The notes below the pieces were generated by a model. The model saw only the letters and a program-made list of their open reading frames with translations, did not search any database and was not told the origin of the DNA. Positions 35,745 to 47,007 of a DNA stretch of 64,000 nt are shown here, piece after piece (the first letter of the stretch is position 1; each line of letters opens with the position of its first letter). Source of the stretch: Eremophila alpestris peregrina (lineage: Eukaryota; Chordata; Aves; Passeriformes; Alaudidae); NCBI GenBank assembly GCA_009792885.1, contig WMCF01000025.1:8247771-8311770 (forward strand). The letters run 5' to 3'. Position numbers and translations under genes: made by a program.

Positions 35745-36770
35745 TGGGTTGGGCACAAAGAGTTACAGTGAATGGGGTGACATCAGACTGGTGACCTCTC
35801 ACTAGCGGGGTTCTGCAGGGCCCCATCCTTGGCCCTGTGCTCTTCAACATCCTCTTTATTTATCTGGACACAGGATACAAACAAATACAAAATCAGTTTG
35901 CCAGGGACACTAAATTAGGAGGAGCTGTTGACTCCCTTGAGGGCAGAGAGGCCCTGCAGAGAGACCTTGACAAATCAAAGACATGGGTAGTCACCAACCA
36001 TATCAAGTCCATCAAGGAAAACTTTCGGGTTCTGCACCTGGGGTAGGGCAACCTTGAATGTACAGACAGACTGGGGAATGAGATGTTGGAAAGCAGTGCA
36101 ATGGAAAACAACCTGGATGTCCTGGTTAGTGGCAAGTTGAATCTGGGTCAGCAGTGCCCTGGCAGCCAGGAGGGCCAAGCCTGTCCTGGGGTGCATCAGA
36201 CACAGCATCACCAGCCAAGGAAGGAGACTATCCTGCTCGGCTCTGCTCTGCACTGGGGCAGCCTCATCTTGAGTCCCATGTGCAATTTTGGGTGCTATAA
36301 TACAAAAAACCCACTAAACTACTAGAGAGTGTCCAAAGGACAGGGATAAGGATGGTGAAAGACTTTGAGGGGAAGCTGCATGAGGAGTGGCTGAGGTCTC
36401 TTGGTCCGTTCATCCTTGAGAAGACTTTAATGAGACCTCATAACAGTTGGCAACTTCCTTGTGAGGGGAAGAGGAGGGGCGGATGCTGATCTCTTCACTC
36501 TTGTGACAGGATTTGAAAAAAACAGCGTCAAGTTGTGTCATGGGAGGTTTAGGTTGGATATTAAAAATGGTTCTTCACACAGAGGGTGGTTGGGCACAGG
36601 AACAGGTTCCCCAAGCATGGCACCAAGCCTGACAGAGTTCAAGAAGGGTTTGGAAAATGCTCTCAGACACATGATGTGGTACTTGGGGTGTCCTCTGTAG
36701 GGCCAGGAGTTGGACTCGATGATCCTCATAAGTTCCTTCCAACACAGCATATTTTGTGTTTCTATAGCTT
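35745..36770 (+). mobile_element. CR1 LINE with decayed reverse transcriptase, 1.0 kb
   Basis: The sense strand reads the end of the CR1 ORF2 reverse transcriptase. GTTCTGCAGGGCCCCATCC encodes a degenerate version of the PQGS-LGP motif, followed by LFNILF. FARDTKLGGAVDSLEGREAL then sits where the catalytic FADD motif should be, so one catalytic Asp is now Arg. Next come VLHLG, RLGNEMLESSAME, SQQCPGSQEGQ-type residues and RFRLDIK, then the 3' region to GGACTCGATGATCCTCATAAG and a degraded TTTTGTGTTTCT tail. Several stops and frameshifts follow VLHLG. Dead and 5'-truncated. Confidence 0.93.
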
Positions 36771-39700
36771 TAATCCTCATAAATAAAAATGTTTAAGACC
36801 TGAGGAACTTGTGTTTCACAATGAAAATGTTTTGAAACACCCAGCCATTCACATCACACAGCAGTTGCTATTGAAACCACAGAAATTCCCTGTTCATGCA
36901 CTTGAAGCAACTATGAGAATATTAGCCAAAGCTTGCTAAATCCCCTTGAACTACAAACCTGTAAGTGATGGCTGATATGGCAGACAGAATATCCTCCAGG
37001 GCTGACTTTACTACCTCTCCTAGAGCTGTGGCGTGACCTCTGTCCAGCATAACTTCCAAGGACCACCAGTGTGTCCTAGTGATAAGGAACATGACCATGT
37101 CACAAATAAACTATAAACAAATAAACAAAGGCCTGCCTTTTTCAGCTCAAGGGGAAACCTCTGTCCTTTCCCTAAGGTTAACAGCTCACCATGTGCAATA
37201 TTCTGCTTTAACCTGCAAGTGCATGCACTAAGGAGACAAATGCTGAAACAAAAGTTGCTGTTCAATTGTCTGCACTTGTTATGCCACATCAGTTCCCTGG
37301 TGAAGTCAAGCTGTCTGAAAGAGCTGAGAACTGAGAGGCTGGAGCACCTGGCTTTGCTGTTTATCTTGTGATTAGAGATTCTGTCCCAGAGCCAAGACTT
37401 GCACAATCTTTGCCATGGTTTCTGCCATCCTAGTTTTGAATCCCAGATATTTGAAAAAATTGGACCTGTTGGTAACTGACTCATCAAGAGACATGGCTCT
37501 GTGGATCCTGTGGCTGAGAGGATGCATTCTTGTCACATTGTTGGATATCAGTGTTCAGAGGAAAATCCCACTGTTCAACTGGTATGTTAAGACCAGAGGA
37601 AAAAGAACATCTTTCCTGATACTTGCTGAATTTAAATACTGTAGTCCTTGAATAAGGAATTAAGAAATTTCTTAATGTTTACATATGAATATAAGGACTG
37701 AATTTTGATAGCAAAGAAGGAATTAGGGTGGGTTTTTTGCTATGAATAGCAGCGGCCTATGCAGAAAAAGAAGGAAATGTATAAGTTAGGAAACAAATAT
37801 TTTCTCTTTCTTCAGCCTGAAAAACCCTCTACTCTGTAACCTGTACTTACATTCCTATGGCATGTATTGTCTTGCAGAGAAATTACTCAACCTGTGCAGA
37901 ATTAAAAAACTTTAAAATAAGTGATGGAATCTCTGTGTTTTCATAGCTCAGCTATCTATCTCTATACGTGGCTTCAGGGTACTCCTATTCCTTCATCAAA
38001 GTGGGGCCACTCTTTTCCACTGGCCAGTGATCTTTGACTGGTATTTGCTGATATTCAGCTATTCCTATTTCATTGTCATCTGTCTCTTATTATCTTAAAG
38101 TTGTTCCATTTCCACAGCTGTTGAAAATGACCAGTTAGAAACTGGCCTGATTCAAAATCCATTTACTTCAGAAAGCCTAAATTTGAGCCAGAATCATTAA
38201 TGAAATTTCAGAGCAGCTGTACCTTCCTACCTACACAGTCATAAATCAAAACAAGAACATGATCCAGGCACATTTGAACTTCAGAGATTTTGAAACATAA
38301 AGGAAGATTAGCTAGATTTTGAGATTCCCCCTTCCTCTTCCTACAGTTGTAGGCATGTGCAGACATACAACTTGGAGAAATTTCACAACTAGAGGATCAA
38401 CAGCCACCTTGTCTTTCTAAATATATTGAAGACATTCAACTTGATTTATACCTTGCCTTGTAAATTGATAGCAAAGTGAAAAACCACTGTTAACTCTTTC
38501 TCTTCCATCACCATTCTGACATGAACAGCTTGATATGAATCCTCACTTCTACCCTCTGGAGAGGTGCTGCCATCAGGATTATGACATTACACTCATGATT
38601 CCACTCTTTCCGAGTAGCTACTGATCAATGAAACTGATTTGTCTCTGGTAACCTCACAATTGAAGCTCCTGGCTGCTCTGATTTGCAGATGTCTGATGGT
38701 CATGATCAGGGCCATTCAGTCTTACTTCTTCTCTTGTCTTGAAGTGACCTTGATGCTTTTCCTAAAATAAGGAGCTGCAGTTTTCATGCTTTCATCCTCT
38801 GAGACCCAATGTCTTATATAAAGTTCACTGTTGATTTGTAAATCAGAAGAGAAATATGCTAAAGGTGGTGTATCTTTAGAGCAATATTTCCCTCACGTGC
38901 TTTGGAAATATTCTTTTGATTAACGTGTTTCCTGCCTCCACTTTCACTGAACAGACAAACAAATTGAGAATTGGTATTTTAACTCTGTTGTTTAGCAATG
39001 GTTTGTTGATCAGTAGATGTCTGAGTTAAACTACACTTGTTGCAACAAGTTTTGAAGATAAAAGCATTGAATCCCAGTTGGCAAACTGCTTTCCTTTGCT
39101 CTTGTGAGACTACACTATTTTTAAAAAAATTAAAAACCAAACAAAAAAAACTTCTGAAAATAACCCCCATCAAAAAAAAAAAAATATGGACAACACTGAA
39201 AAAAATAAAACTGCAGTAAAGAGGAAGTTCCCAATTTTAGCAACTCCTTGTAAATTACACTACACTACTGATAGTTAATTTTTCAAGTGCTACTGAAGTA
39301 CAGAGGCGGAATTCCATGTTTTAGTGTGGCTTATCTCTTGACTGTTTAGATCTGTGCAGACTTTTACATAGCATTCCCATGTCTTGCAAAGCAACAAATG
39401 TATAAACCAGAATTAGAACAAAGTGAAGAAATAGCCAAGCTCTTAAAAAACAAAGGCAGAAAATGTCATGATAGTATGTCACCTTCAACATACAGAAAAA
39501 CTTCAAATACAAGCCAAAATATGACATAGATAACGGAAGTTATTTTTCTGGAGGATTTGTATCAGCATTTCTGGTAACAATTCCCAAATGCTTTAACTGC
39601 TGAAGAATGTGCCTAGCCAAATGGAAGCTATTTCCAGCTGATGTGTTCTGCATTAGGACTAACCATGGTAAATTACAGTGTTCCTCATCTGCATCGCAGA

Positions 39701-41454
39701 GCATGTACACCAGATGACATTTACAGATCAAGGCTAACACCTAATGAGAAGCATCAGTGTAAAACAAGAAAAGAGAAAAAGGAAACAAACATCTATTTGA
39801 TTGGAAGCAGAACAGAAACAAGTCATATTTTGTCTCACAATCTTTGACAGTGTCTTTATACATCAGGCTGAAGATAACTGCTGAAAAAATAATTAATGAT
39901 ATGTCCCAGATGCCTTCTGCTATTTCCACTATTTCTTTATAGGTAGAGAAGTAATTTTTAATCTCTGCATATTCTAACTCAACTAGCTGAATTTTCCAGC
40001 CATATTAAGAAGGAAAATAGATATTTCACAGCAGTTTTTCAGTATATTTTAATCTTATTTTTTCTTATTCACTCTTTCTCTCAGAACAAAAATGCTCTTT
40101 TGTCACACTGGTATGTAGACTGTGAACTTTTGGAAAATTATTATTCAATTTTTGTCGGAATTGTTTGTGTCTGTTTGTTTTGGTTTGGGTGTTCTTGAGG
40201 GTTTTTTAGATTTATTTATGTTTGAAAAGATTTTGTAAACAACTCTTTAATTTAGAAGGAGGGAGGTCTAGGATGTAAATCTTTTTTACTTGATGTATTT
40301 GGTTAAATGAAGACCCTAAGAAAAGAGTGACCCAAGAAAAGATCTAATATTTCCTTCTTACAGTCTTAAACAAAATTTCTCTTCCTGAATTCTTCATCAG
40401 TAGGTACCAAATTCTTGCATAGTTTCTGAGCAATTATATTCTCATCTGTAAATACTCAACATTTCAATCTGAACTGTCAAGCTTAAAGCTGCTTTCTGAT
40501 GTGCTGGTCTCAGGTACAGGCACAGAGAAGGGCAGGACCATGGAAAAATGAAGCTCCTTCCATTCAAACAATTTACTACCTCATCTATTTATGAAGCCTT
40601 ATATAACCAAATGGAAAGTATTTTTCTGCTGTTCAATACTAATGCCTAGTAAAGAATATTGGATCTTATTTTAAGGATATTTCTTGCAATATTGCTTTAT
40701 AGAGTATGTTTGGGAGTTTTTTTCCCTATATGGTCTTTGGGAACAAAATGTCTATTTTAGATTTAATAATCATCAATAGTCATATCAAATTGTTTCTTTT
40801 TAAAAAGCAGACTTTTTACAGAGTAACTTTTTGAGAGAGGAATTAATAGCATTATGCATCTTCTGGCAAAAATGTTTAAAAAGCAGAAATCATTAAAGGA
40901 AGATATTTGAAATTCAATGTTAAAATGTTTGGCTTGAAGCACACACATACAACAATTATCATAATGATATTATCATATCATTACATTTTTGGATAAGACT
41001 TATTAGGTTCAAACTATTTGTTTCATTATACCAAACAAGCTAGATATTTGGGAAAGAAAAAAACTTTTAACTCAAAAGTCTTAGTAGAAAGTGAGAGGTT
41101 TAAAAACTATTGATAAGAATGTTTCCCAGACTGAGTACTTGGTCTTTGAAGACACACTCCTCTCTACATTCATTACAATCATTGCAATAATTAATTGCAT
41201 TAATTTTTATCACAGTGACTCAAGTCACACTCATGTGCAAATCCAGAATTTTTAGCCTGTTAGAAGGCTGTGAAAATGCAGGCAACAGATGCTCATTGCT
41301 CAGTATGACAAAGTACATGGACCAGCCAGTTCCTAGGGATAAATGAATTATAGAATGAAATCCAGGATTATAGTAGGTTACTAGGTGAATTAGATGGAGA
41401 TCTGTTAAACTCATCTGGTATGCAGAAGTGATTATCAATTTGAAAAAATAAACC
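36771..41454. other. Unique DNA, no supported gene
   Basis: The 155-codon minus frame at 37020-37487 has no domain, no splice context and unusual Trp and Cys content. A short pseudo-exon at about 38721-38756 (minus, AGAAGAA|GTAAGAC) is open but only 36 bp. Poly-A runs lie at 39119-39184. No repeat family recognised. Confidence 0.5.
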
Positions 41455-42850
41455 CCATTCCCTCAATCACAACAGCTGAGGGTATAGAGGCCTCTTCCAG
41501 GTTGACTGGACTCTGGAATATGGATCTGGTACTGATGGAAACACTTGTTGTAACTGACCCACTGTTTGTCTTTACTGCAAATGGCACACTGAGACCTATT
41601 TCTTGTCTTCAACAACTGCCCAGGACATTGCTAAGGAATAGGGAAACTATATATGATATATCCTTAATATCTTTATAAGGGGTTTCCAGTGCCAAGAGAA
41701 ACTTCTTTCTGTTTAACACCACCAGACAGATTTCTCTTCTATGGACTTGTCAAACCTCTCTTGGAATCCAAGGAAAACTATAGCACCTACAACATCCTGT
41801 GTCAACAACTTCTGCAGATCTATCTACGTTTGTAGGAAGAACTTCCTCTTTGTGCTTGTTTTGAAAGTTTCTCATCCTGTTTTTATTTTATGCCTCCTGG
41901 TTCTTGAATTGGAACCCAACTGCTGTGAGACACTGCTGGTTTTGTCAACATGCATCACATTTGTCTTCAGTTACCTCCTTTCCAAATTGATCAGTTGTAC
42001 TTTGCTGACCCACCCTTCATTCTGTATCTATGCAATTTATCATCTTTCTCTGAACTTTGTTAATATTCTTATGGAGATGAATGAATCAGAATTTTTGGCA
42101 TTTTTTGAGCTGTTGGTGAAGTATGTCACCAGTAAGCACCATTCAAAAATGTGTGGGAAGAAAAACAGAAAAGACTATAGTGTTGCTGAATAACATTTTG
42201 TTGATTTGACTTTTAACAGCAATTCAAAGCTTATCATAATTTCATTTATGAGATTACACTATTTTATGTGTATCATTTCAAACTCATCTATAGTGAAATT
42301 CAAATACAAATTATTATCATGTCATTTATTCTCTGGAGGCCTCTTTAAAATTGGCCCTCTTTTTTGCTGCTCCAAATAATTTAGTATCAATAATGTATTT
42401 AGCCACCTCTTATCTTGTATTCTTTTTTCAGGTTGTTTATAAATATGAGGAAGAGCACAGATCCCAAAGCTGTCATATTTTCCTTTCTTGCAAGAACAGG
42501 CTGGTCCCTCACACTGTGTATTTCCTGACTTATGTGCAAGTAAGGGCCTTACCTCCTGGCTTAAACAGCATTTCACTCCTTAGTTTACTTTAAAGCAATT
42601 GGATTTTATCCATTTGCTTTTAATCCCTTCAAAGAACTCTAATGGGTTTTGGAAGGAGGACTTTGCTTTACAGATATACTGTTGACTCTTTTCCATTGGG
42701 AAGAGATCCTATCCATCCATGTGTCTATTATGTTAATTCCCCTCTTTGTAAACTTGCACTTTTATTCTCACCAGAAACTTCTTGTTTCGAAAGCGAGCAG
42801 TATCTTTTTCAGGGCTCCAATCCCTGTAATTATTATGGAGAGGTTTGTGG
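41455..42850 (-). mobile_element. Ancient LINE (CR1/L3-like), heavily decayed
   Basis: The plus strand resembles the antisense of an old amniote CR1/L3-type element. At 41830-41900, GTAGGAAGAACTTCCTC and CTCCTGGTTCTTGAATTGG correspond, reversed, to the 3' AAGAACTTCTT block. At 42420-42460, GGTTGTTTATAAATATGAGG followed by an ACAG-TCCCA-type stretch is the reverse of the LGPVLFNI-INDL segment of the reverse transcriptase. At 42655-42850 the block ends with CAGGGCTCCAATCCCTGTAATTATT, the reverse of the NYRP region. Polarity is consistent along 1.4 kb. All frames are broken; the 150-codon plus frame at 41741-42193 is an antisense shadow. Confidence 0.6.
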
Positions 42851-45800
42851 AGGATGGAAGTTACTTGGAAACAGGGGGAAAGAAATGGTGATTTAAACAG
42901 GTGATGATTTTAATGGATGATTTAAATCTATTATCTAATATCTAGCATTTGAAGCTCAATCTCGTAATTAAGATGGCTGTATAGGATGGAAATTCTTTTT
43001 GAGAGACACTGCATTTTTTTTCACAATACTAGTGAGGGACATTACAACCAACAACAGTTCTGGCACCACCAAATTATTAAAAATATGATTGAAAATGAAA
43101 ACAAGATCAGAAACTTTCAATTCTTTCTGCACTGAAAATTTATCAGATGCTATTGTGTTTATTTATCTGTCATCTGACAATTGCAGAATGGCCTCCTAGC
43201 CTGAATAAACAATTAATGAGCCAAGCTTATGATCTAAAATTCTTTGTGAGAGCTTTCATGGTTTGATGCAGGTTTGTATTGGTCTCTACATTTTGCTGTG
43301 CTATGACAGTTTATGTTTTCTTGCTGCATGGATTCAGTCCTTCTAAAATATACAGGACACTAGCCATTTACTGGAACTAAATGGAAGACAGATGTTCCTA
43401 GAAGAATGAACGTCAGGATAAAATGAACAGAATATAATTTACATATGTGGTTAGGTGTAGCTCAAATAAATAAAGTTTCTGTACTGTAGGGCAAGAGAAA
43501 AACAACAAAAAAACAAGCAAAACTCTTCTCTTTTGAGACTTTTTACTTCTCTTTCCAAGGTAAGACAGACTTTTTATTACTTTGTCACAGTGATTTATTT
43601 TGCAACAGTAAGCTAAGATTTGCAGAATGTTTCAATGCTGTTTTTAACTTCATTGTCCCAAGGAGTGTGCTGGGGATAAGCTCTTAACCTGACAAGTGTA
43701 ATTAATAATAGATTGATTAACAGTATAATAACACAGACTCTGAGCTGTTTATTTTTGTCCATATAATGATGATGTTGGTAGATGTGTAGTGAGTGACTCA
43801 CAACACTAGTCTCAACTGTGTGTTCTCTGTAAATCTATAGGGCCTGTTACTGATTGTGGTGCTGCAGCAAGAGTTCATGGACTCTGTCTGGGAGGACATC
43901 CACCAGAAGCATCCATTAGAAATCCATTAGAAATCTAATGGACAATGACAGCTGGGGTAGCCTGGAAGTTGTATTGCGGTGCTAAAGCAGTCTCACAATG
44001 GGACACTTGAGAATCCAAGTATTGTGCACCAAATCTGGAACACCCCAACCCCGTCAGAGAGCCAGACCTGCAGACCTCCAAGGAAGTATTAATAGTGGAG
44101 TGTCCTAGAAGATACAATGCAAGGTGGGAAACACGGATGTTCAGACTTGTTTTATGCTCTGTGACAGTAGCAAGCACTCCGTGTGCCTCTGGGGGATGCC
44201 TGACAGACTCACTGACAGGGAACATGAGAGTGTGTTTATACATTAATGTTGGTCACACGACCAGTGTTGCATCTGTGCCTGTTGATTTCAGTGGGGATAT
44301 TTCTTCTGCCTCAAGCAATTAATCTCAGCCTCTATGTTTATTTAGTGGGCATGCAGACTAGGGCTCAGATACTTCATAAGTGCTTGAATGTGACAAAATC
44401 TACAATTCAAAGTGAGGAAGAAGTTCATTGTGTGACTGCCTAGATTTGTTTGCTCTGTAAATTCATGTTTCTTCTTCCTCATAAATAATAGTGCAGTTCT
44501 GTAATCTGGCAAAATGGGTATTTTTATATTCCTTCTTTAAAGCATCACTGCAATGATCAGCCTGATTTTTATCAGTAATAAAATGCACAGCTATTGATAT
44601 CTTTTAATTACTTCAAGATAGTTCTGTAACATTTTTCTTTAACATGTTAGTATTTGATAAAGGAAAAAAGCAATTAATAAAAAGCAACTTAACAGCTTAA
44701 TTGGGATAACAATCTTCTGTTTAGTGGAGTTTTATGTACCTAGAGAGGTGATTTGTTCCCAATACATATTGTCTGCTTGCTTGTTTGTTTAATCACCTTG
44801 CTGATCACTTTATATTTTTGGTTTTCAGATGTATAAGACTGAGTAAGTGTGAAAGGGTCTAGCACCCTAGAATTAACTGTGACTGATAAATCTCTATTAT
44901 TTTAACAGTGAATTTAGAAACCAAGTAAGCAAGAATTCCCAAGAGAAACCTATAACCAGTTTTCCCTCTTCTCTCTCTCCCGATTCCTCAAAAAAACACT
45001 GAGGTAGCATATGGGCTGTAGAATCTACATTTGCTGTAAAATTCCATCTGTGCAGCTTAATAACTCACTAATGAGACTACAAGAACGTATGGAAATTTAA
45101 CATTTCTTGCAGAAAAAAAACATTTGTTCAATATATTTTGATAAACTGAGGGACCTATCTGCAAAACGACACTTAATAATCTAATGCTACCACTTGGTCA
45201 TCAGGTTTCTTAACTACTTAGGGTGTTTAAAGTTCACGGAAAATTTAGGCTACATTAAGTTTCCTGATTTAAGTTGCCCAATTTTTTTCAAAATGATAAA
45301 GGAGCTTCTGAAATTCTACTTGATGCTCACATTCTTATGTGTCAATTAGGTTTGCTAATTGAAATAGTCATATAAAAAATATTTGAGGACCACTACAGGA
45401 AAAAAACAAGGAGAATTTTAAAGTCCTAAATAAAAATTTCAATCCAGATTTTTATTAGGAAATTTAGCAAATGTCATCCAGTTTCTGGGTACAATTTAAT
45501 AATGGCCATTTATCTACTTGTTTGGTTCCAGTTTTGTCATTTGATTTAAATTTATTTCCTTTAGTCTGGAAAATCAGTTATAGTAAGATAAGAAGCTGTT
45601 AGGTTATGTGGTATATTGTAGTTTTGGCAAAAAATCTATTTCCATTTTTGCTTTATCTTCATGGCTTCACTTATTTTTCTTTCAAAATCCGGTTTTTATT
45701 CCTGTTGGAAATACACTAGTGATCCTGTAATTAATAACTTTTTCTTATCTTCTTACAGATAAATTCTGCATTTTTTACTGTGCTGTGGTATGGTAGCAAC

Positions 45801-46593
45801 CCCAATTTTGTTGGAAATCTTCATTGTAAGACCACAACGCTGTGTTGATCAGAGAACTCTAGAATGATGGCAACTGGCTTCTCAAATAAATCACAAATAT
45901 TCTTTTCTTCCATGCCCATTGTGTCATAGCCAGTAGAAAGGCAAACATGTCTGTGGTTATCACATCCAATTTCTATCTGTCAGAGCCGTGAGATTCTGTA
46001 AATCAGCAGAATCTTGCTTCTGTGGCAGGCTGGGACCCATCTCAGAACCCCTTCCATGTAACCCTGCTTGCCATGCCATGTTTGAGAGAGACTCTGATTG
46101 GCCCAGCAGTACTAGGATCAGAGGTCCATATCCAGAGTGACATTCAGATGCCTAAGGTGACGTTCTAATGCCAATTTAAATGCTCAAGGTAGAAGTCCTT
46201 AAAGCCTTTTGTAGCCAGACTCATCTAGCTCTTGGGGCACCTAAATTTCTTGAGCATCTCAGCTTCTGGCATCAACATCCATGTTCGTCTTCTGAGAAAA
46301 TGAGCCTTGAAAATTATCAGCTGTACTCAGATTTGCCACCATAACAACAATATGGCCCAATGTGTTCACAGTTCTTATCATAGGGGTGGGATTTTACCAA
46401 CCCTGGTAAGAATATCCTCAGGTAAATTATGTTCTAGCTTAATCATTTTTCTGTGGACATTTGTGCTGCCTTTGTCTTCTTAAAATAGTATTGACTCACC
46501 TCAACCAAACAGAAAGAAATTCCTCCTAGCTTTGCCCATACCTTTGGGATTCAGGTATTTTTGTTCCCAAAAGAGTCTGCAAGGTCACTGCCC
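42851..46593. other. Unique DNA, no supported gene
   Basis: Includes a GC-richer patch (43860-44250) with a 102-codon minus frame (43935-44243) preceded by the acceptor-like CTCATGTTCCCTGTCAG. No domain or donor is recognised. A perfect 8 bp-stem hairpin is listed separately. Confidence 0.5.
43924..43941 (+). repeat. Short perfect hairpin, 8 bp stem
   Basis: CCATTAGA, AA, TCTAATGG forms an 8 bp stem with a 2-base centre. CCATTAGAAAT also occurs just upstream, so a small tandem duplication probably created it. Confidence 0.7.
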
Positions 46594-46602
46594 AAAAAAA
46601 AA

Positions 46603-46663
<61 letters not shown>
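46594..46663 (+). repeat. A-tract of 70 bases with one G
   Basis: Twenty-eight A, one G, then forty-one A, followed by GAGAGAGAAAGAAAAAC. No retrogene body is recognisable just upstream. The length is probably inaccurate in any short-read or noisy long-read assembly. Poly-lysine and poly-phenylalanine frames over it are shadows. Confidence 0.95.
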
Positions 46664-46666
<3 letters not shown>

Positions 46667-46960
46667 AGAGAAAGAAAAACATTTTACTCTCTTCTGCTCC
46701 TCTGGATGACTGCATAAAAGAGCAATTCCCCCTGACATGCCTTTCACTTTACAGACAAGAAAGAGAGACTTCCTCCTAAGAGTGGAAGAGACCAAAGACC
46801 CTACCTTTAGCAATGACTACTCTAGCCTTTTATCTGAGGACACTGGTTGTGTTGGGGCACTCACACAGATGCAGACACAAAAACATGAGACCTAAACTTT
46901 ACCCAGCTCACAATGCTCATTCCCTTCTGAAGCTCTTTTTTTCTTGTGTGTTTTTTTGGG

Positions 46961-47007
46961 TTTTTGTTTGTTTGTTTGTCTGTCTGTTTGTTTATTTGTT
47001 TTGGGGT
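46961..47007 (+). repeat. Imperfect (TTTG)n / (TCTG)n microsatellite
   Basis: TTTG units with TCTG and TTTA variants, flanked by T and G runs. Ordinary simple repeat. Confidence 0.85.

Noticed and set aside
36083..36325. Open frames with protein-like character at 36-36.8 kb
   Set aside because: They are fragments of CR1 ORF2, already annotated as the LINE copy at 35745-36770.
37020..37487. 155-codon minus-strand open frame
   Set aside because: High Trp, Cys and Ser with no domain pattern, and no convincing splice sites. Length alone is not enough in 64 kb.
41741..42193. 150-codon plus-strand open frame rich in hydrophobic residues
   Set aside because: It lies antisense to the ancient LINE at 41455-42850 and is explained as a shadow of that element.
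46526..46813. Poly-Lys and poly-Phe open frames
   Set aside because: Produced by the 70-base A-tract on either strand.
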